A DNA stretch of 64,000 bases from the NCBI GenBank assembly GCA_022605405.1, contig JABYQQ010000004.1, positions 868,001-932,000 of the forward strand, in the 5' to 3' direction. This stretch comes from Earliella scabrosa (Eukaryota > Basidiomycota > Agaricomycetes > Polyporales > Polyporaceae). This document shows positions 41,988 through 54,295 of this stretch, piece after piece. Each line of letters opens with the position of its first letter. Within the stretch, counting starts at the first letter, position 1. Position numbers and translations under genes: made by a program. The notes beneath the pieces were generated by a model, which saw only the letters and a list, made by a program, of their open reading frames with translations, was not told the origin of the DNA and searched no databases.

Positions 41988-42781
41988 ATGGCTTCGCCCT
42001 TCCCGCACGACAGTCCAAGTGCGGTAGCGTCCTCGCTACCAACGCTGGAGCCGTCTGCTAGTCAGGGTGCGTCAATATGGATATCATATACTTTCCCTCC
42101 CTCAAACTCTGAGGAGCAGCAGCTGTACGCGCTGTTGCATCTCACCTAGCAGACACCAGCGAACCATGCGCCTCATCCACGCCCGTCAATGCTCCTGATT
42201 CGCCAAGTCAACGTACCTCCATGGCCGAGCAGACCATTACGATCACCCGTGAGCGATTTCATCGACAGTTTCGTTACCCGCCCTGACTTCAGCTACGCAC
42301 AAGGCCATGTCGATCTACCTGCCCTTGACTATGTTTTCGTTCGTCATCCGGGGAGCATGGATGCTGCGCACGTCGAGGAGGCCTTAAGCACTGCCGTTGG
42401 CGAATCTAGCGCTGCTTCACCCCGCTCCATCGGCGATATCCTCGATCAGCCCGCAGCCCTTCCCAGGCTTTACTATCATGCGTTGAAGTACGTCAGACAG
42501 ACGGTATTCCACCATTGATGCTTATAGCACTCCCCCATAGCTCCAACCTTTTGTGCCATGGTTCTCAGCTGCCAAGTAGGATTCCTCCGGTCGAGCAAGG
42601 CCATCGTTTCACTGTCGTCCTGTACCCCTTCCCTATCCCTCTCCCAGAACAGTCCGTCTTACCGATTGATCATTACCGCGCCTTACCGCGTGCACTGCTG
42701 GACGGTCTGTCAGACCAGCAAACTGACTCAGAGCACAGTCCTCCCGCGGATGAGGCAGCTGGGTCAGAGCCACATGCATAG
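41988..42781 (+). CDS. Unknown protein, tentative model
   Basis: Proposed start ATG 41988 (MASPFPHDSPSAVASS). One intron begins GTGCGTCAA near 42066. Convincing protein text follows at about 42290-42490 (YAQGHVDLPALDYVFVRHPG, SPRSIGDILDQPAALPRLYY) and at 42570-42781 (FTVVLYPFPIPLPEQSV, ALPRALLDGLSDQQ), the latter ending at TAG 42779-42781. A second intron starts GTACGTCAG near 42488. The middle junction near 42240-42290 is unresolved. It follows the Cys-rich gene in the same direction. No domain known. Confidence 0.4.
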
Positions 42782-42929
42782 TTACATCGCTGTATCGTCC
42801 ATGCAATTGCTTCACGTATGTCATTCAGGGAGCCGCGTTGCACAAATGTCGTCCCTACTAGTGTCACAGAGTCCGTCACGACTGATAGTCCCTTCAACGA
42901 GCAAGTTTGCTCAGTACGTATTCTCTCCT

Positions 42930-45655
42930 CTACACCTGTGCTAAATAGTCGTCCAAAGCATCGGCTGCCTGCACATTTGCCGCCTCGGCCACCTTCGCGC
43001 AAGGCCGGTATTGTCCCAAGGCTGACTTCCACCGCCGCACGTTCATGGGATAGGCTGTGCCGCTTCGAATGTCTGCCAGCCTCTTCTTGAACCATTCCTC
43101 ATTTCCTGGCGTCCATATCCCAGTATACATTCCCGATAGTCTCCATATGTTCTGTTTCGGCCACCACGATCTATCCTCTGATTGATTTGCCTGAGCTGTA
43201 ATGTTTATTAGCACTAGTACGCATGTCTCTGACGTGCAGTGAAATTGACTACATACTGTATACCTTATTCACCCCGCAAATGACGTCCATCTCCCAGTCA
43301 GCCAACGCATCATCGACGAACATGCGACCTTCATCGTCTTTGAGAATCTCGAGATGGTGGGTTGATTCCTCCGAAGGTCCTAGGTCGACATATGAACGCA
43401 GGAGCTCCAGGGTGCCGGGGTGATGCTTTGCGAACTCTGTGACCAGTCGCCATATGATGCCTCCGCGCAGGAGCGCTGCGCGAAGGTGCGGGCCTGAGCT
43501 CAACATGTCAATTACCCGACGCTCGTATTGACGATAGTCGATGACAGTATGTCGGTGATCCTCCCTGCGGTAAGCATACGACCTTGACGGCTCCACAAGA
43601 CGGGGACTCGGAAGTGCTGACGGTTGCTGATGAATACCGCTGATTGTGTGACAAGCCACTCCAATCGAGGCGAGGTCGAGGATAGCGGTGGTGCTACTGG
43701 AAATCGTAGGATAGCGGCGAAGAAGATAGAGAACCCCTACAATCGATACAGCGAGCGTCCAGTCTAGATCCTGTCTGTCACTAGCATATCTCACGAGATA
43801 TGTCGGTGATCCCTGAGGATTTTGACGTTTCTCAATGAGCATTTGTCCACTCAGTTGTCGAGCAGGATGGAACAAGTAGCGCGGAGATCGGTTGCACAAA
43901 TCCCAACAGCTCATCCCAGTGACCACCTTCGGGTTCGGAGCCGTCATTGCTGATGCCCAGCCGCGGTACACCTGTCGAACTGGCGGCGATACCGCGTCGA
44001 TCGCCGTTCGTGGTAGACCGAAAAGCGGGCCAAAGTCTTCGTCCTTGTACTTTTCGTAGTCTATCCCAGGGAGTACGCCGCAGCTGGGGTAGAGGCCGTA
44101 GCGCTCAAGGAAGTACTCGGTGCCGATATATTTGGTAGGGAATGTGATGCCAACCTCCGGTGTCTCCGGCCCCCGTTGGTAGAGAAGATCATCCTCTGCC
44201 GCAAAGAGGGTGGACGGATCATCATACTGAGGAGCCGGGACCGCTGGTGACGCCACTGACAGCTCGCCGTCTTCTTCCGAGGGCAGCCAAAGATCCCATT
44301 CGTCGAAGACTGAGTTGTAGTGACGGTTATGACGGCCCGTCATCGCCCACAACACCCGGATTGCACTCGGTACCACCGTCGCACGGACCTCTGTCTCCTC
44401 AGTCGACCGTTCACTTCGCACAGCCGCACGCTCGGCGCGGCGCCTGATCCATAAGTAAACCCTGCTGTACGGCTTCGGTGGCTGCCCTGACATGGCGTAT
44501 GCCTTGCGATCCAGTCGGCGCGATTTTTGGGGGATGGATTCATGCAGCAGCATCCTGACCCGGTGTGCGTACATGCGGGAGAGGAAGTCACGCCGACACT
44601 CGCCCGGTCGTTGGAAGGGGCCCGCGGGCAGTGGAGCGAGACGCCGTTCAAGGTCCGCGTTGAATGGGTGCGTCCTCCCAATCCCATTTTGGTAGAGTCT
44701 AAACACATGGGGTGCAGAGGCGCGAGGAGGGGCGCATAGGGCTAGGCTTGCATCTTCTCCAGCAGGCAAGAGAGGTACTAACTCTCGGCGTCCGTCAAGC
44801 AACGCTTGCGGGGTAGTGGAGGTCGACCAGCGCACGAACAAGGGCACTTTCGCCCGCTGATATACTGGAAGATGCGGGAGCCAGGGGCAACTCTTTGCAT
44901 CGATGAATATACCAACCCGCAGGCCATGGGCGAACTGCGTGATCACCGACGCATTTAGCGCATCGATCCACGACGACGGAACGCCCTGGTTTGTGAGGAA
45001 AACCATCCACGACGGCACTGAGTCCTGCGTAGCGGCCTCGGCCACCCACACTGCCACAGCCTGAGATGTACGGGCCACAAGCAGCAGGAAAGCGTCGCGA
45101 GCCTTTCGGATGCAGGTTCGGGCTCCGTACTCGGACTGATGGACCCGTGCGTACCCACATTCTTGCGGCTCCGGCCAATTGTCATACGACCGTATCGATA
45201 CCGCCTCCGGCGTGTTTGCCAAAGACAGTAGCAGGTTGGATACGTGTAGTAGCCCTCGTTCCAGCTGGACCCAGGAGTTACGTAGATCTGTGTGTAGGGA
45301 CCACCCGTCGGAATAGCGAACCGGCCGCAGCATCGCAGACTCCACATACAACCTCCCTATCAGAAAGTCGCTGGGATGCTCCCCGCGCAGAAGATACCCA
45401 AGCTCTGGGGCGATCCCTACGGCGTACTGAGGATGCAACCGGAGGTGATCCGCAGTCTTATTGAGGTGGGGATTTAGGTCGATACCTGCGGGAATCTTTA
45501 TCTCTTCGGGTACATTGGTCACAGTGAAAAGATTCCGGTGTCTGTCGACAAACGTGTGGACTCCCTCCCTCCTACGGCGAGTTCAGCTTCTAGGTGCAAC
45601 CCTCATGAGTCACAAAGGCTTACCAGTCTGGGTTCTGTGCAGCCCTCGATGCCAT
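42930..45655 (-). CDS. Large lineage-specific protein (~867 residues)
   Basis: Start ATG 45653-45655 (MASRAAQNPDWREGVHTF). Exons 45655-45624, 45571-43264 and 43190-42930; the introns (52 and 73 nt) restore one clean frame, with codon TGG split by the first. The protein is globular, tryptophan- and leucine-rich, without membrane segments or a known catalytic motif. The C-terminus has a characteristic block (WWPKQNIWRLSGMYTGIW, NEEWFKKRLADIRSG). I recall similar endings in many hypothetical proteins of Agaricomycetes, often in large copy number, but cannot name a function. N-terminal text HRNLFTVTNVPEEIKIP supports the three-exon model. Confidence 0.75.
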
Positions 45656-47388
45656 GAGAGTAGCTGCCCGACCACGCCGACCTTGTGAAGTACATAAGTC
45701 AGCATCGATCGCACCTCTCGACGGACTCTCTGGTCCCGAAATGGAAGTCTCTCACCTCGTACTGGGGTATGAGTTCGAGAGTTTGAGTGCAGATACCGTT
45801 GATGTCTGCAGGGCACTGTCAGCACAGTCATTGGAGTGCACTAGCGGAACGAGAGAGATTTTTACACTCCACTCGCAGACTGTGCGAAGCGCAATGGTCC
45901 TGTTGAGGAACAGGACCGTATGACCAGTCCTAGAGTCCTGTTCTACTCACCTTTCTAGACCTCCGTTGACGAGGGCGGTGTGCTCTTGGGTTCCCGATGA
46001 ATGGCGAATGAGAGAGCTACTATATTTCGTCTTCTCTATCTCACGAAGCCCTCTACAAGGCGTTGAACGCCCGGTACAGTGCTGGTGGAAACGGTGAAAG
46101 AGTCCGAGTCCGCGTCAAGGCGGAGGTAAGCCTGGCCAGGAGCGCGCAACTCGGAAGAAGCCGAATGCTGTGCTACCTGCCTAAATGGTCCGATTGCGCC
46201 TTTCTTGCCTCTCCATCCCGTCCTTGTCCACAACCCACGACCTCCATGTCGTTACACGACGTGGAGCGTTCTTCTGCTTGTGCGATATAGAATATGGTCC
46301 TCAGCAGCCCCAGATATTAGCGGGCACCGCATACCTTTCCGATGTCCACCATTACTACGAGTCTACGACCGCAATAGGCTATTACTAGCACACATCTCGA
46401 ATACAAGTGCCCTATCTACGTATAGAGCTTTCGCCCCAATCTTGTGGCTGGATTCCGTCGAGAGAATACGACGCGAACCTGTTCGTGCGCGATCAAGACT
46501 CAAGTCACCCCCTCAACTGATTCTTGGGTCACAATAAGCGTACGTCCTCCCCGACTTTCCTGTTTGGGACGTACCTCATTCCTTGGTACCATAGCTGTCG
46601 GCGAGACTATTGTCAACCCATGTCTACCTTCCGATGCAGTCAATGTCGGAACGTGCTGCACTCCGGCTGCCCCCGCCTGCTATCCGGGTGATCAGAGACG
46701 CAGACGGGGGTCACAGGCTCTCTCGCCATGTTGTATATGTACTCAATGTGTAGAAAGGACTCATGCGCAGAACATCGGATTCATAGCATGAGTGTCCACC
46801 CGCCTTCGACCATCCTTTCCCTCAGGCGACATCGCAGGGATGAGCAATGTTGAGGACATGGTCTTGGCATCACCGTCCCTGGTGCAATCAAAGGATGGAC
46901 CGTTCGTTCGGCCGATATCCCGATTTTGGCCAGCCTCGCTGAAACCGAGGCTGGCAGAAATCGGTCCCTCGGCCGAACCGACACAGACCTCGCAGTCTCC
47001 ATCTGCCTGAGCCAGCGCCTGCCTCGTCAACCTCTACGCAGCACCCATCCGCTCTCCCTGACACGACATACTTCTCACAACTGGCTTTGCCTAAGAAGTC
47101 TGCGTAGGTGTACCATATCCCCCTCGACACTCTCCAAACGCTTGACCACAGCCTTCCCGCTCTCCAGGTGAGTCGTTTATGGTCTGAAGGTTCGTGCTTG
47201 CATATCCTTCGTTTAACCCGACCCGCCAGTATCAGACCGACCATAAGCAGCGATTGGTACCCCTCCCGCTCTCAAAAGTGAGTACCAATCATGCTCTCTC
47301 CCAAACTTTATCCGGTCACCGTCTCCCCGCCTCCTTCCATCCACATTCCTTCGTGCTAAAGCTCGCCTCCCCGTGTTACCCTGCAAAG
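45656..47388. other. Unresolved stretch with gene fragments and a hairpin
   Basis: About 1.7 kb. Several short plus-strand frames look partly protein-like (near 46050-46130 and 46800-47010), with possible GT-AG introns, but no consistent gene could be assembled. It could hold a degraded gene or a non-coding transcript. A striking hairpin lies at 46907-46977. Confidence 0.4.
46907..46977. ncRNA. 71-nt near-perfect hairpin, pre-miRNA-like
   Basis: Nested pairings: TTCGGCCGA/TCGGCCGAA, then a symmetric 5/5 internal loop, CGATTT/AAATCG, a 2/2 loop, and GCCAGCCTCG/CGAGGCTGGC closing a 7-nt loop CTGAAAC. That is 25 base pairs with only symmetric bulges, the shape of a microRNA precursor. Transcription and processing are unproven; it may instead be a relic inverted repeat or terminator-like structure. 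Confidence 0.5.
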
Positions 47389-50300
47389 ATGTTGCCTAGA
47401 CATAAGCTCGCTGCTCGGGGCAAGCGAACCGCAGCCTCTGCTACTCTCCGCTCCCTTCCCACTCGTTCATCGTCGCGGAAGACCGCCGAACGTCGACCAT
47501 CGGGGCTTCAGAGCTCGAATGTCACATCATCGGAGGAGTCGTCGGAGCTGATGGACGAGCAGTTTCCAGGTGAGTGTGTATTGATATTATGCCCAATACC
47601 CGTCGTATGCACACTCCAAGCCAGATGTTCCTCGACCGAAGGGCGGTGTTCTCCTTGAGGTTCCTCATCGACACCCTCGGCTTCCACGGCTGTACCGTGT
47701 CGACAGTCACGTCAAGGTCAAGCCTGAGTGGTATCCCAAGCGCATATTCATATATCTTCAAGACACGTCTCCTGCGGCGATGGAACAGTACTACAAGTAC
47801 GTCGCTAGTATGCCCTTTCCTGAGGGAACCAAGCGTGGCATCCGTCAGGCCGGTGCGTCTCTCGTATTGCAGTTGCATTCATTGGCACCACTGTTCTTAT
47901 ACGTCCTCGACAGGCTTCATATACCTTGAACGCGGCGACTACGTGTTGTGTAGAGATATACACGGCTCGCTCCAGGAAGCAGACGACGTTCTGCAACTCT
48001 GGGTCCCATCTGAGTACGTCCCCCTCGAAGTCTTCTCTGGTCGCGTCCAAACACTCGTCTGATCTCATCGTGCTGTCTAGCGGTATCTTCACGCCCGAGC
48101 TCAGATCGCTCATGGAAGATGCTAGACGCGAAGGCCTCGGACCTCGTGAGGATCGCACCCCGGACAAGCCGGTCAAGAAGCCCGATGGTTCATATGAAGG
48201 GGGCGCGAAGTACGAGCGGGATGACCACGCACTGCACGTGTCCAATGCGCCGCGCTGTTATACATTGGCGCAGTCATACCAAGTTCAACGAAACCTGGCG
48301 GGGCCGACAGCGTCAGCAAAAGTCTCCATGGGTCAGTCAGCCAGTCCGCATCTCCTTTCAAGAGAGAAGATCATCAAGGTGTGCTGCTATACGCCTTCGA
48401 CGCCTTCTCTCGTCGTGCTGATCGACTCTCATAAGGCTGCAGCCCCGGTGGCCATTGCTGCGTTGGAGGCAGCGCCCGAGGAAATCAGTCTGGCCCTCAA
48501 ACGCCAAGCCGAGGTCACCAACCTACCGCGTGTGGGCTACGATGGCAATTATGCATATCCTACTATGCAGGCCAACTTTGCGGCCACACAGCGAGCGGAT
48601 GCACTAGCGCGTAAGTTATGTTCAGCCTGATGGCTCCCTTATCCGCTAATGCTCTGTAGTCCATCGTATGAAGGCTGACTTTGGAACGTTTGGTGGGAAA
48701 CACGTCGACCACAACGACAGCCCTGGAGGATTCACGTCAATGATCACGTATGGCGACATCGCGCCCGATGAGGATCCTGGGGTGTTTATTGTTGGTGATC
48801 TCGGCGTTGCGATACGTAAGTCTGTGTTGGGGTGAGCTCTATCTTTTTGTTGACACTGCGTAGCGCTAGGTGGTCTCATCGTGATCAACTTCTGCGGTCT
48901 ACGGTACCACGGTGGCTACCCTCCGACCGCAGCGCCTGGGAAGCGTCCCAAGCGGTGGTCGTACAGATTCACCATCGTCTGTTACCCTCCGCGAGCGATG
49001 CTTGACGCAAGGGCACTTCTCAGTTTTGCCGTTCTCCCGGGGAACAAGATGTTTGCAATGCCTCCAGAGTTTCTTGACCCTCGGTACGTCGATCGTCGAT
49101 GTATGCGTCTGCCCCATCTCACGGCGAACCTCTAGTTTTGACAAAGAAGACGTCACAACGAATGTTGCAAATTGGGTCACCTCGGGATTGTACCTCACAT
49201 CCCCAGCCTCCTTCCTTCGCTTCTACTATCGCACTTTCTGTCAAATGGCCTACCATTTTGGGCGTCAGGTCGGCAATTCTTGTCGCATCGACGTCGACTA
49301 CGAGAAGCTGGCCGAATGCTTCACGCTCGTGGAAAAGGACGGCACACAGCATCGCCCAGAGTACTGGCAACTCCATCCGGGATCCACCGAACGGTCAGAC
49401 GAGCTGCGATGCACACGTGAGGAGTCAATACGCCTATGGCAGGACCACACTGCTCTGTATGGCGGCCTCATTCCCTACGAAGTTCACTCGTCTACTCAAA
49501 AGCAATGTGAGTAGCGAGTTGTTCACCATCTTGCGGTACTGACCCTAGTACAGCTGCGTCTCAAAAAACTAAATCTGCGTCATCAAGCTCAGCAGTACCA
49601 AAGCCTAAACGTGCCGCTGACGACAGCGGTAGAGGCAAAGGTGAGCGGCGATCCTCGATCATGAAGGCTGATACTGACCCCGTTCAATCCAGGGAGGAAG
49701 AAGAAGAAGATGAACAAGGCCGACGCCAGCGATGTCCAAGTCCCTCCCCCAAGTGCTACATCAGCCGCTGGTACATGACTTGCCTACTGCATTTTGGAGA
49801 ACGTCCTCTGACTTAGACTTAGTCAAGAAGATCTCGCATATCACGAACGCTGCAGGCCCTGTTGGCCCGTCCACACGCAAGCGGACAGTCTCCTTCGCGG
49901 AGCTCGACGACTACAGCGCCGACGACGAAGGAGGACCGTCTCAGGGTACGCGACTCAACTCATGTCAGTGTCAGCATGTTCACAGTCAATGTCTTTCACA
50001 GCGCACGCGTCGAAGAAACATAAGAGCACTACGCACCCAACATCGCAGTCTCAGGCCACATCCCATCGACCCATCGGCAGCTACAGCGGCACTCTCCCCT
50101 TGGATTTCGGACCTTTACCTGCCCATGATTCATCCCTTACCAGTCGATACCATCTGCGTACTCGTACATGTTAGTTCCCGATCTCCGGTTATAGTACTGT
50201 TGTGTGTCTGATTGGGTGCAATGCGACAGTGTCGGACACCTCTCACGACAGAGACTACGGCTTCCATATTCTGGATTCATGCGCGTCCAGCTTCCTAGAT

Positions 50301-52828
50301 GGATACTTTGCGGATGATGACTCCAGCGAGTGCGACGGCAAGTCCCTGATCCCGAAATCTGCCTAGAACTAGTTGCTCACATATATTTGCCTGTTCTCAG
50401 ATTCTCAAGAGGCTGACGCCGCCGCTGAGGAGATTCCTTTAGGCCAACAACCCGTCCGGACATGCCATCAAGCCCTCGGCTACATTCGCACCAGCCAGCG
50501 CGCAGATGACGAGTTCGACACTGAGCCTGCCCACCCCGAGGAGTCCTACTCATGCGTTCCGGACGCTACCCAGGCCAATCCCGTCCCGTCAACATCTGAA
50601 GCGCAAACGCATCCAGCACGAGAGCGCAACTCAGGGATGCAGTCCCAGGTCGAGCTAGACGACATGGAAGAGATACTGCCAATGGACCAAATGCCAGGCA
50701 CCGCAGACCCCAAAGAAGATTTTCCGAGCGGCAAGATCGTTGCTATTCCCGCCTTGGAGCACCAGGATCGTACGGGCTCCCCAGTTTCCGCATCGTCTGT
50801 GTCCGTCGTCGCGCGGCCAGCTTCTGGAGATGCTCGTAAGTCCATGGTCGTCAGTTCAGTCAACGTTGTGTCATCATCTCACTGTAAGCGTTAGCATTTC
50901 AGAAGATCCTAGATATCTTCTCTTTGGCGGCCTTGCAACAGGAACTTCGTCGGTTCAAGAAGCTCGAGCGCCGCCTCTCAGCCGACAAAGGCTCCGCTGT
51001 CTGTGCCCCAGAGACCGCCATGACCGACTTCGCTGAAGCAATGCATGGCGATCAGTCTTCCACGGTCTTCGCTGACGCGGTCACTAAAATGTGGAGAAGA
51101 TACAAGGCACTCAAGGTTGCCAGCGACATCGCGGACTTGCATCTGGCTGCTCATCGGCGGGAAATCATGCTGTCGAACGCAGCGGCGTGGTACTGGCTCA
51201 CTCAGCGCTGTTCCACCCAGTGCCGTCAGTTCGCGGCTCAGCTGTCGAGCGGATCTGCCCCTTGTTCAGACTGTCCTGACTGGATCCAGCTCTTGTGCCG
51301 CGATGTTCATGCCGACGTCACCGCGGAACAAGAGGGCACGTATCATCCCCATCGTTATCTTCCAAACATGCCGCCAACCAGACCACCTTCAATCTTACCC
51401 AGTCCGTCGTTACAGAAGGATGGTGACGTTGCGTCCGTGGTCTCCGAGCATGTCATTACGCTCCTGCGTGATTGGCTGGAGTTCCCAAACAACACCGAGA
51501 TGCTCTCCGGCTACTACGTCATGTACGTTGTCGCTGCCTTCAAAAACATCGACGTCCTGCTGCTTGACGGGATCTGGCGAGGATATCGTTATGTCAAGGC
51601 GTCCATATTAGGGGAGCATTCAACGCTCAAGGCTCCTCACCTCCGTGTGGCCCATTTGCTTCCTTTCGTCACCGCCCTCACCTCACTTCCGCTTGCCGCG
51701 GCTACCTCCGCTGAGGCTAGGACCCTGGAGGAGATATCCGAAGTAGTCGAGCGTTGTATTCCGGGTGTCAAACGATGGACGAGCGCCCTCGTCTCCCGCA
51801 TCAACACGTCAGACGACCAATCCACCCCGAGTGGACGGGACACCCCTCTACAGGTCCTCCGGCCCTCCCATCTCTCTGGTCCGCCACCCACTCCCTCTCG
51901 CACACCTCAGCAGGCCGGCCTTCATGCTCTCACGGAGTTTGCACTCCATCTGATCCCTGTCGCTATGGGCGACTCCATCGCGCATCCTACCGCCCTGCAA
52001 CAAACCGTTCTACAACGGCCGGATCATTATCTGCCGTTCCGAGAAATCGCTATCTGCCGTCAACGTGCTTCCGGCCCCGGCGGCCCATATCACCCCGATC
52101 TTCGTGACTCTCCTGGAGCGTTTCCAAGCTGGCTTATTTTTCGTGCTCTACTGTTCGACTCGCCGGTCATGAAGGAGAGAACGCGTGGCTACTTCCAGGA
52201 CCATGATGCCTGGAAAGCGTTCCTCGCAGCGGAGGGGTACAACGCGAACGACAAGACCTCTCTCAATCATTTCTTCAACGTCACCTGCTACGGCACCCCC
52301 CAGAACCCCAGGCAGCAATGCGGCACCCAGTACGCGCAGGAGTATTTCGAGGCCGAGCCGCTGTGGACCCAGCTACTTCGCGAGCATGACGGAAAGCCCA
52401 TTCCCTTCCTTACCTTCTTCTTCTGGACCCTCGGCCAACGCATGAAGAACAGGGACGAGCATGGGAAACCTCGTCTGCAAAAGCTTCCCAATATCAAGTT
52501 CAATCTCGTCGGCAAGCTCACCGGGTATCTTTTGGCCGCCGATCTCGTGTACACCGGGAAAGTGCAGAGGCCGACGCCCCAGGAAGTTGCAATGATCATT
52601 CGTTGGAACGCGATCGGGTCCCTACGCGCTCTTGTCACCACCAGCCAAGTCTCCGAGGTGAAGTGTTCTTACGTCGAAGTTGAAGAGGCATTTTCACGCG
52701 TCTACACACATCTTCGCCAGAGCATTCCTTCTCAGTATCACGCTCATATTGTCTTTGACGAGATCATGGTTGAGCATCTACTGTGTAAGTTCGAGCGTAC
52801 AAAGGACCACGATCGCAGTGTATTGTAG
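47389..52828 (+). CDS. TET/JBP-type 2-oxoglutarate/Fe(II) dioxygenase, large fungal form
   Basis: ATG 47389 (MLPRHKLAARGKRTAAS). At least a dozen short introns; joined exons give about 1,500 residues. The dioxygenase core lies at about 48660-48990: FGTFGGKHVDHNDSPGGFT supplies the iron-binding H-x-D (48701-48709), GLRYHGGYPPT the distal His (48908-48910), and WSYRFTIVCYPP the Arg expected to bind 2-oxoglutarate (48965-48967). This spacing and the HGG-P-T text fit the TET/JBP family, which oxidises 5-methylcytosine or thymine and is expanded in Agaricomycetes. A basic N-terminus, an acidic and Lys-rich linker (SASQKTKSA, GRKKKKMNKADA, VSFAELDDYSADDEGG) and a long C-terminal region follow. Substrate and activity are inferred. 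Confidence 0.68.
50890..52828 (+). other. C-terminal ~640-residue region of the TET/JBP-like gene
   Basis: The exon opening FQKILDIFSLAALQQELRR follows an intron with donor GTAAGT near 50837 and continues the upstream frame, so I place it in the same gene; no ATG-led start of its own is needed. It is helical, single-exon and well conserved-looking (MWRRYKALKVASDIADLH, WLTQRCSTQC, FLTFFFWTLGQRMKNRD) with no recognised domain. It could be a DNA- or protein-binding partner of the oxygenase. If it were a separate gene it would need an undetected start. Confidence 0.6.
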
Positions 52829-52984
52829 CACGGTTCCCAATATATCCGTGTGTTTCGTCTTTCCGAATTTGCTTCCTGGACCCATGCTCATGTTAACCTG
52901 ATTGAGATACTGTTGATTATGCAGAGCATACGATACATTACATCACATGGTGATAGGTATGCAAGGACCATGGGAATGCAACCC
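52829..52984. other. Short gap between convergent genes
   Basis: 155 bp; should contain the 3' ends of both neighbours. Nothing else seen. Confidence 0.4.
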
Positions 52985-54295
52985 TCAGTTCCCCCTGGAG
53001 TCGTCGGCGTGGGAAGCATCGCCATCAGCGTCCACCAGGCATAGGCGCTTCATGGCTCTCTCCGGCACCTGACCTTCCTCCTGCCCGTCCTCCACGCCGT
53101 TCCCGTATCCGACCTTGCGCTTGATTGTCTTCCTAGGAACTACTGGGGCCTTTGCTATAGCCTCAATGGCTGCTACATTGTAGCTCTGGCAAAATGACAT
53201 TCAATACCATGCGGCAAGAGAATACAATCATATCCACTCACGAGTTCAGCCTCTCGGTTGAGCAGACACATAGCACGCAATTTGGGAACGAAGACGTAGT
53301 CATGTCGCCCTACGCGGACCACTTGGAAGCTCACTTGGACCTCCACCATGTTGCTCAGGTTAAACATCTCAGGTTTGAATGGTTCAAAGCGGACGCTGAT
53401 GAGGAGACAGGGTGAAAAGGGAGAAATGAGGTTGTTGGAGATGAGGACTCACATGGTTTCCTGGGCAGTCTTATCTGAGGTGCGTTTCCAGTAGTCGACG
53501 TGGTTCTCCATGGTATGCACTTCGGTGCGGAGAAGAGGGCGGAGGATGTTGAATGGGTCAACGAAACGACCAAGATCCTGCTTTGTCTCCCCCTCTGCAT
53601 CCCTGGCAGACATGAGAATGCGATTGCTGAAAGTCAGCGTCAGACTCTGGCCTGCGTCGCAACCAGGGGCCCATGTTCGAAGCTGACACCCGCGTGCTGA
53701 CAGATGCATTTTGAAAGCCTGGTAAATGGCGCTGACTCCACGGACGGCCGTATGGAAATGCTGGGAGCCCAGGCCGGTCAACGTCACGGCTTGCTTCATG
53801 TCGATCAGCCGGTTGTGGTTTCGGGGAAGCCTGCAAGCAGGGCGGGGCAAGGAGACATGTCGATGTTGGTACGTCATCACAGTCATGAGGAGAACTTACT
53901 GGCACTGACGCACAGGGGGAAGTATTGCCTCCAACAGAAAACCCTGCAGGTTCAACACTACCTCCTCCACCTCTCCAGCGGTCGGCGGAGACTTGTAGAC
54001 GAGCATCAAGCAACGTCCATGTTGACGTTCCAACACCGAGGCGAATTCATTGAAGTCAAGATTCTGAGAAGGAAGTTCAATCCATGTAAACAAGCGCATG
54101 AGACAGTGAGAGTACATACATTTCCAATGGTGTACAGCTCACGACATGGGGTTCTCTGGTCTGCATCAACAGATTTCTTCATCTCCTGATCCAGGAGATT
54201 GCCTAAGACAATATTCAGACACGAGAGGAGAGTTGGTGGTAAGTCTTCTTACGGTATCTCTCAGCATTGGCGCGAAGTTGGTTGAGATACGACAT
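52985..54295 (-). CDS. Unknown protein (~370-400 residues), divergent partner of the AT-hook gene
   Basis: Start ATG 54293-54295 (MSYLNQLRANAERYR). Six exons can be joined in one frame (for example, introns GTAAGAAG after ERY, GTATGTAC after TIGN, and GTGAGTCC after AQET). The middle is well formed (LTGLGSQHFHTAVRGVSAIY, LTFSNRILMSARDAEGE, RFVDPFNILRPLLRTEVH). The C-terminus is basic and then acidic (RKTIKRKVGYGNG, LVDADGDASHADDS), suggesting nuclear location. No known domain. It stands head-to-head with the gene at 55069, 773 bp apart. Confidence 0.65.

Noticed and set aside
41988..45655. Mating-type locus genes (homeodomain or pheromone/receptor)
   Set aside because: No homeodomain WF-N-R signature, seven-helix receptor or CAAX pheromone precursor was seen in these genes.
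47389..52828. A Kyakuja/Dileera/Zisupton transposase next to the TET/JBP-like gene
   Set aside because: TET/JBP genes in mushrooms are often linked to these transposons, but I found no transposase-like ORF in the surrounding sequence of this window.
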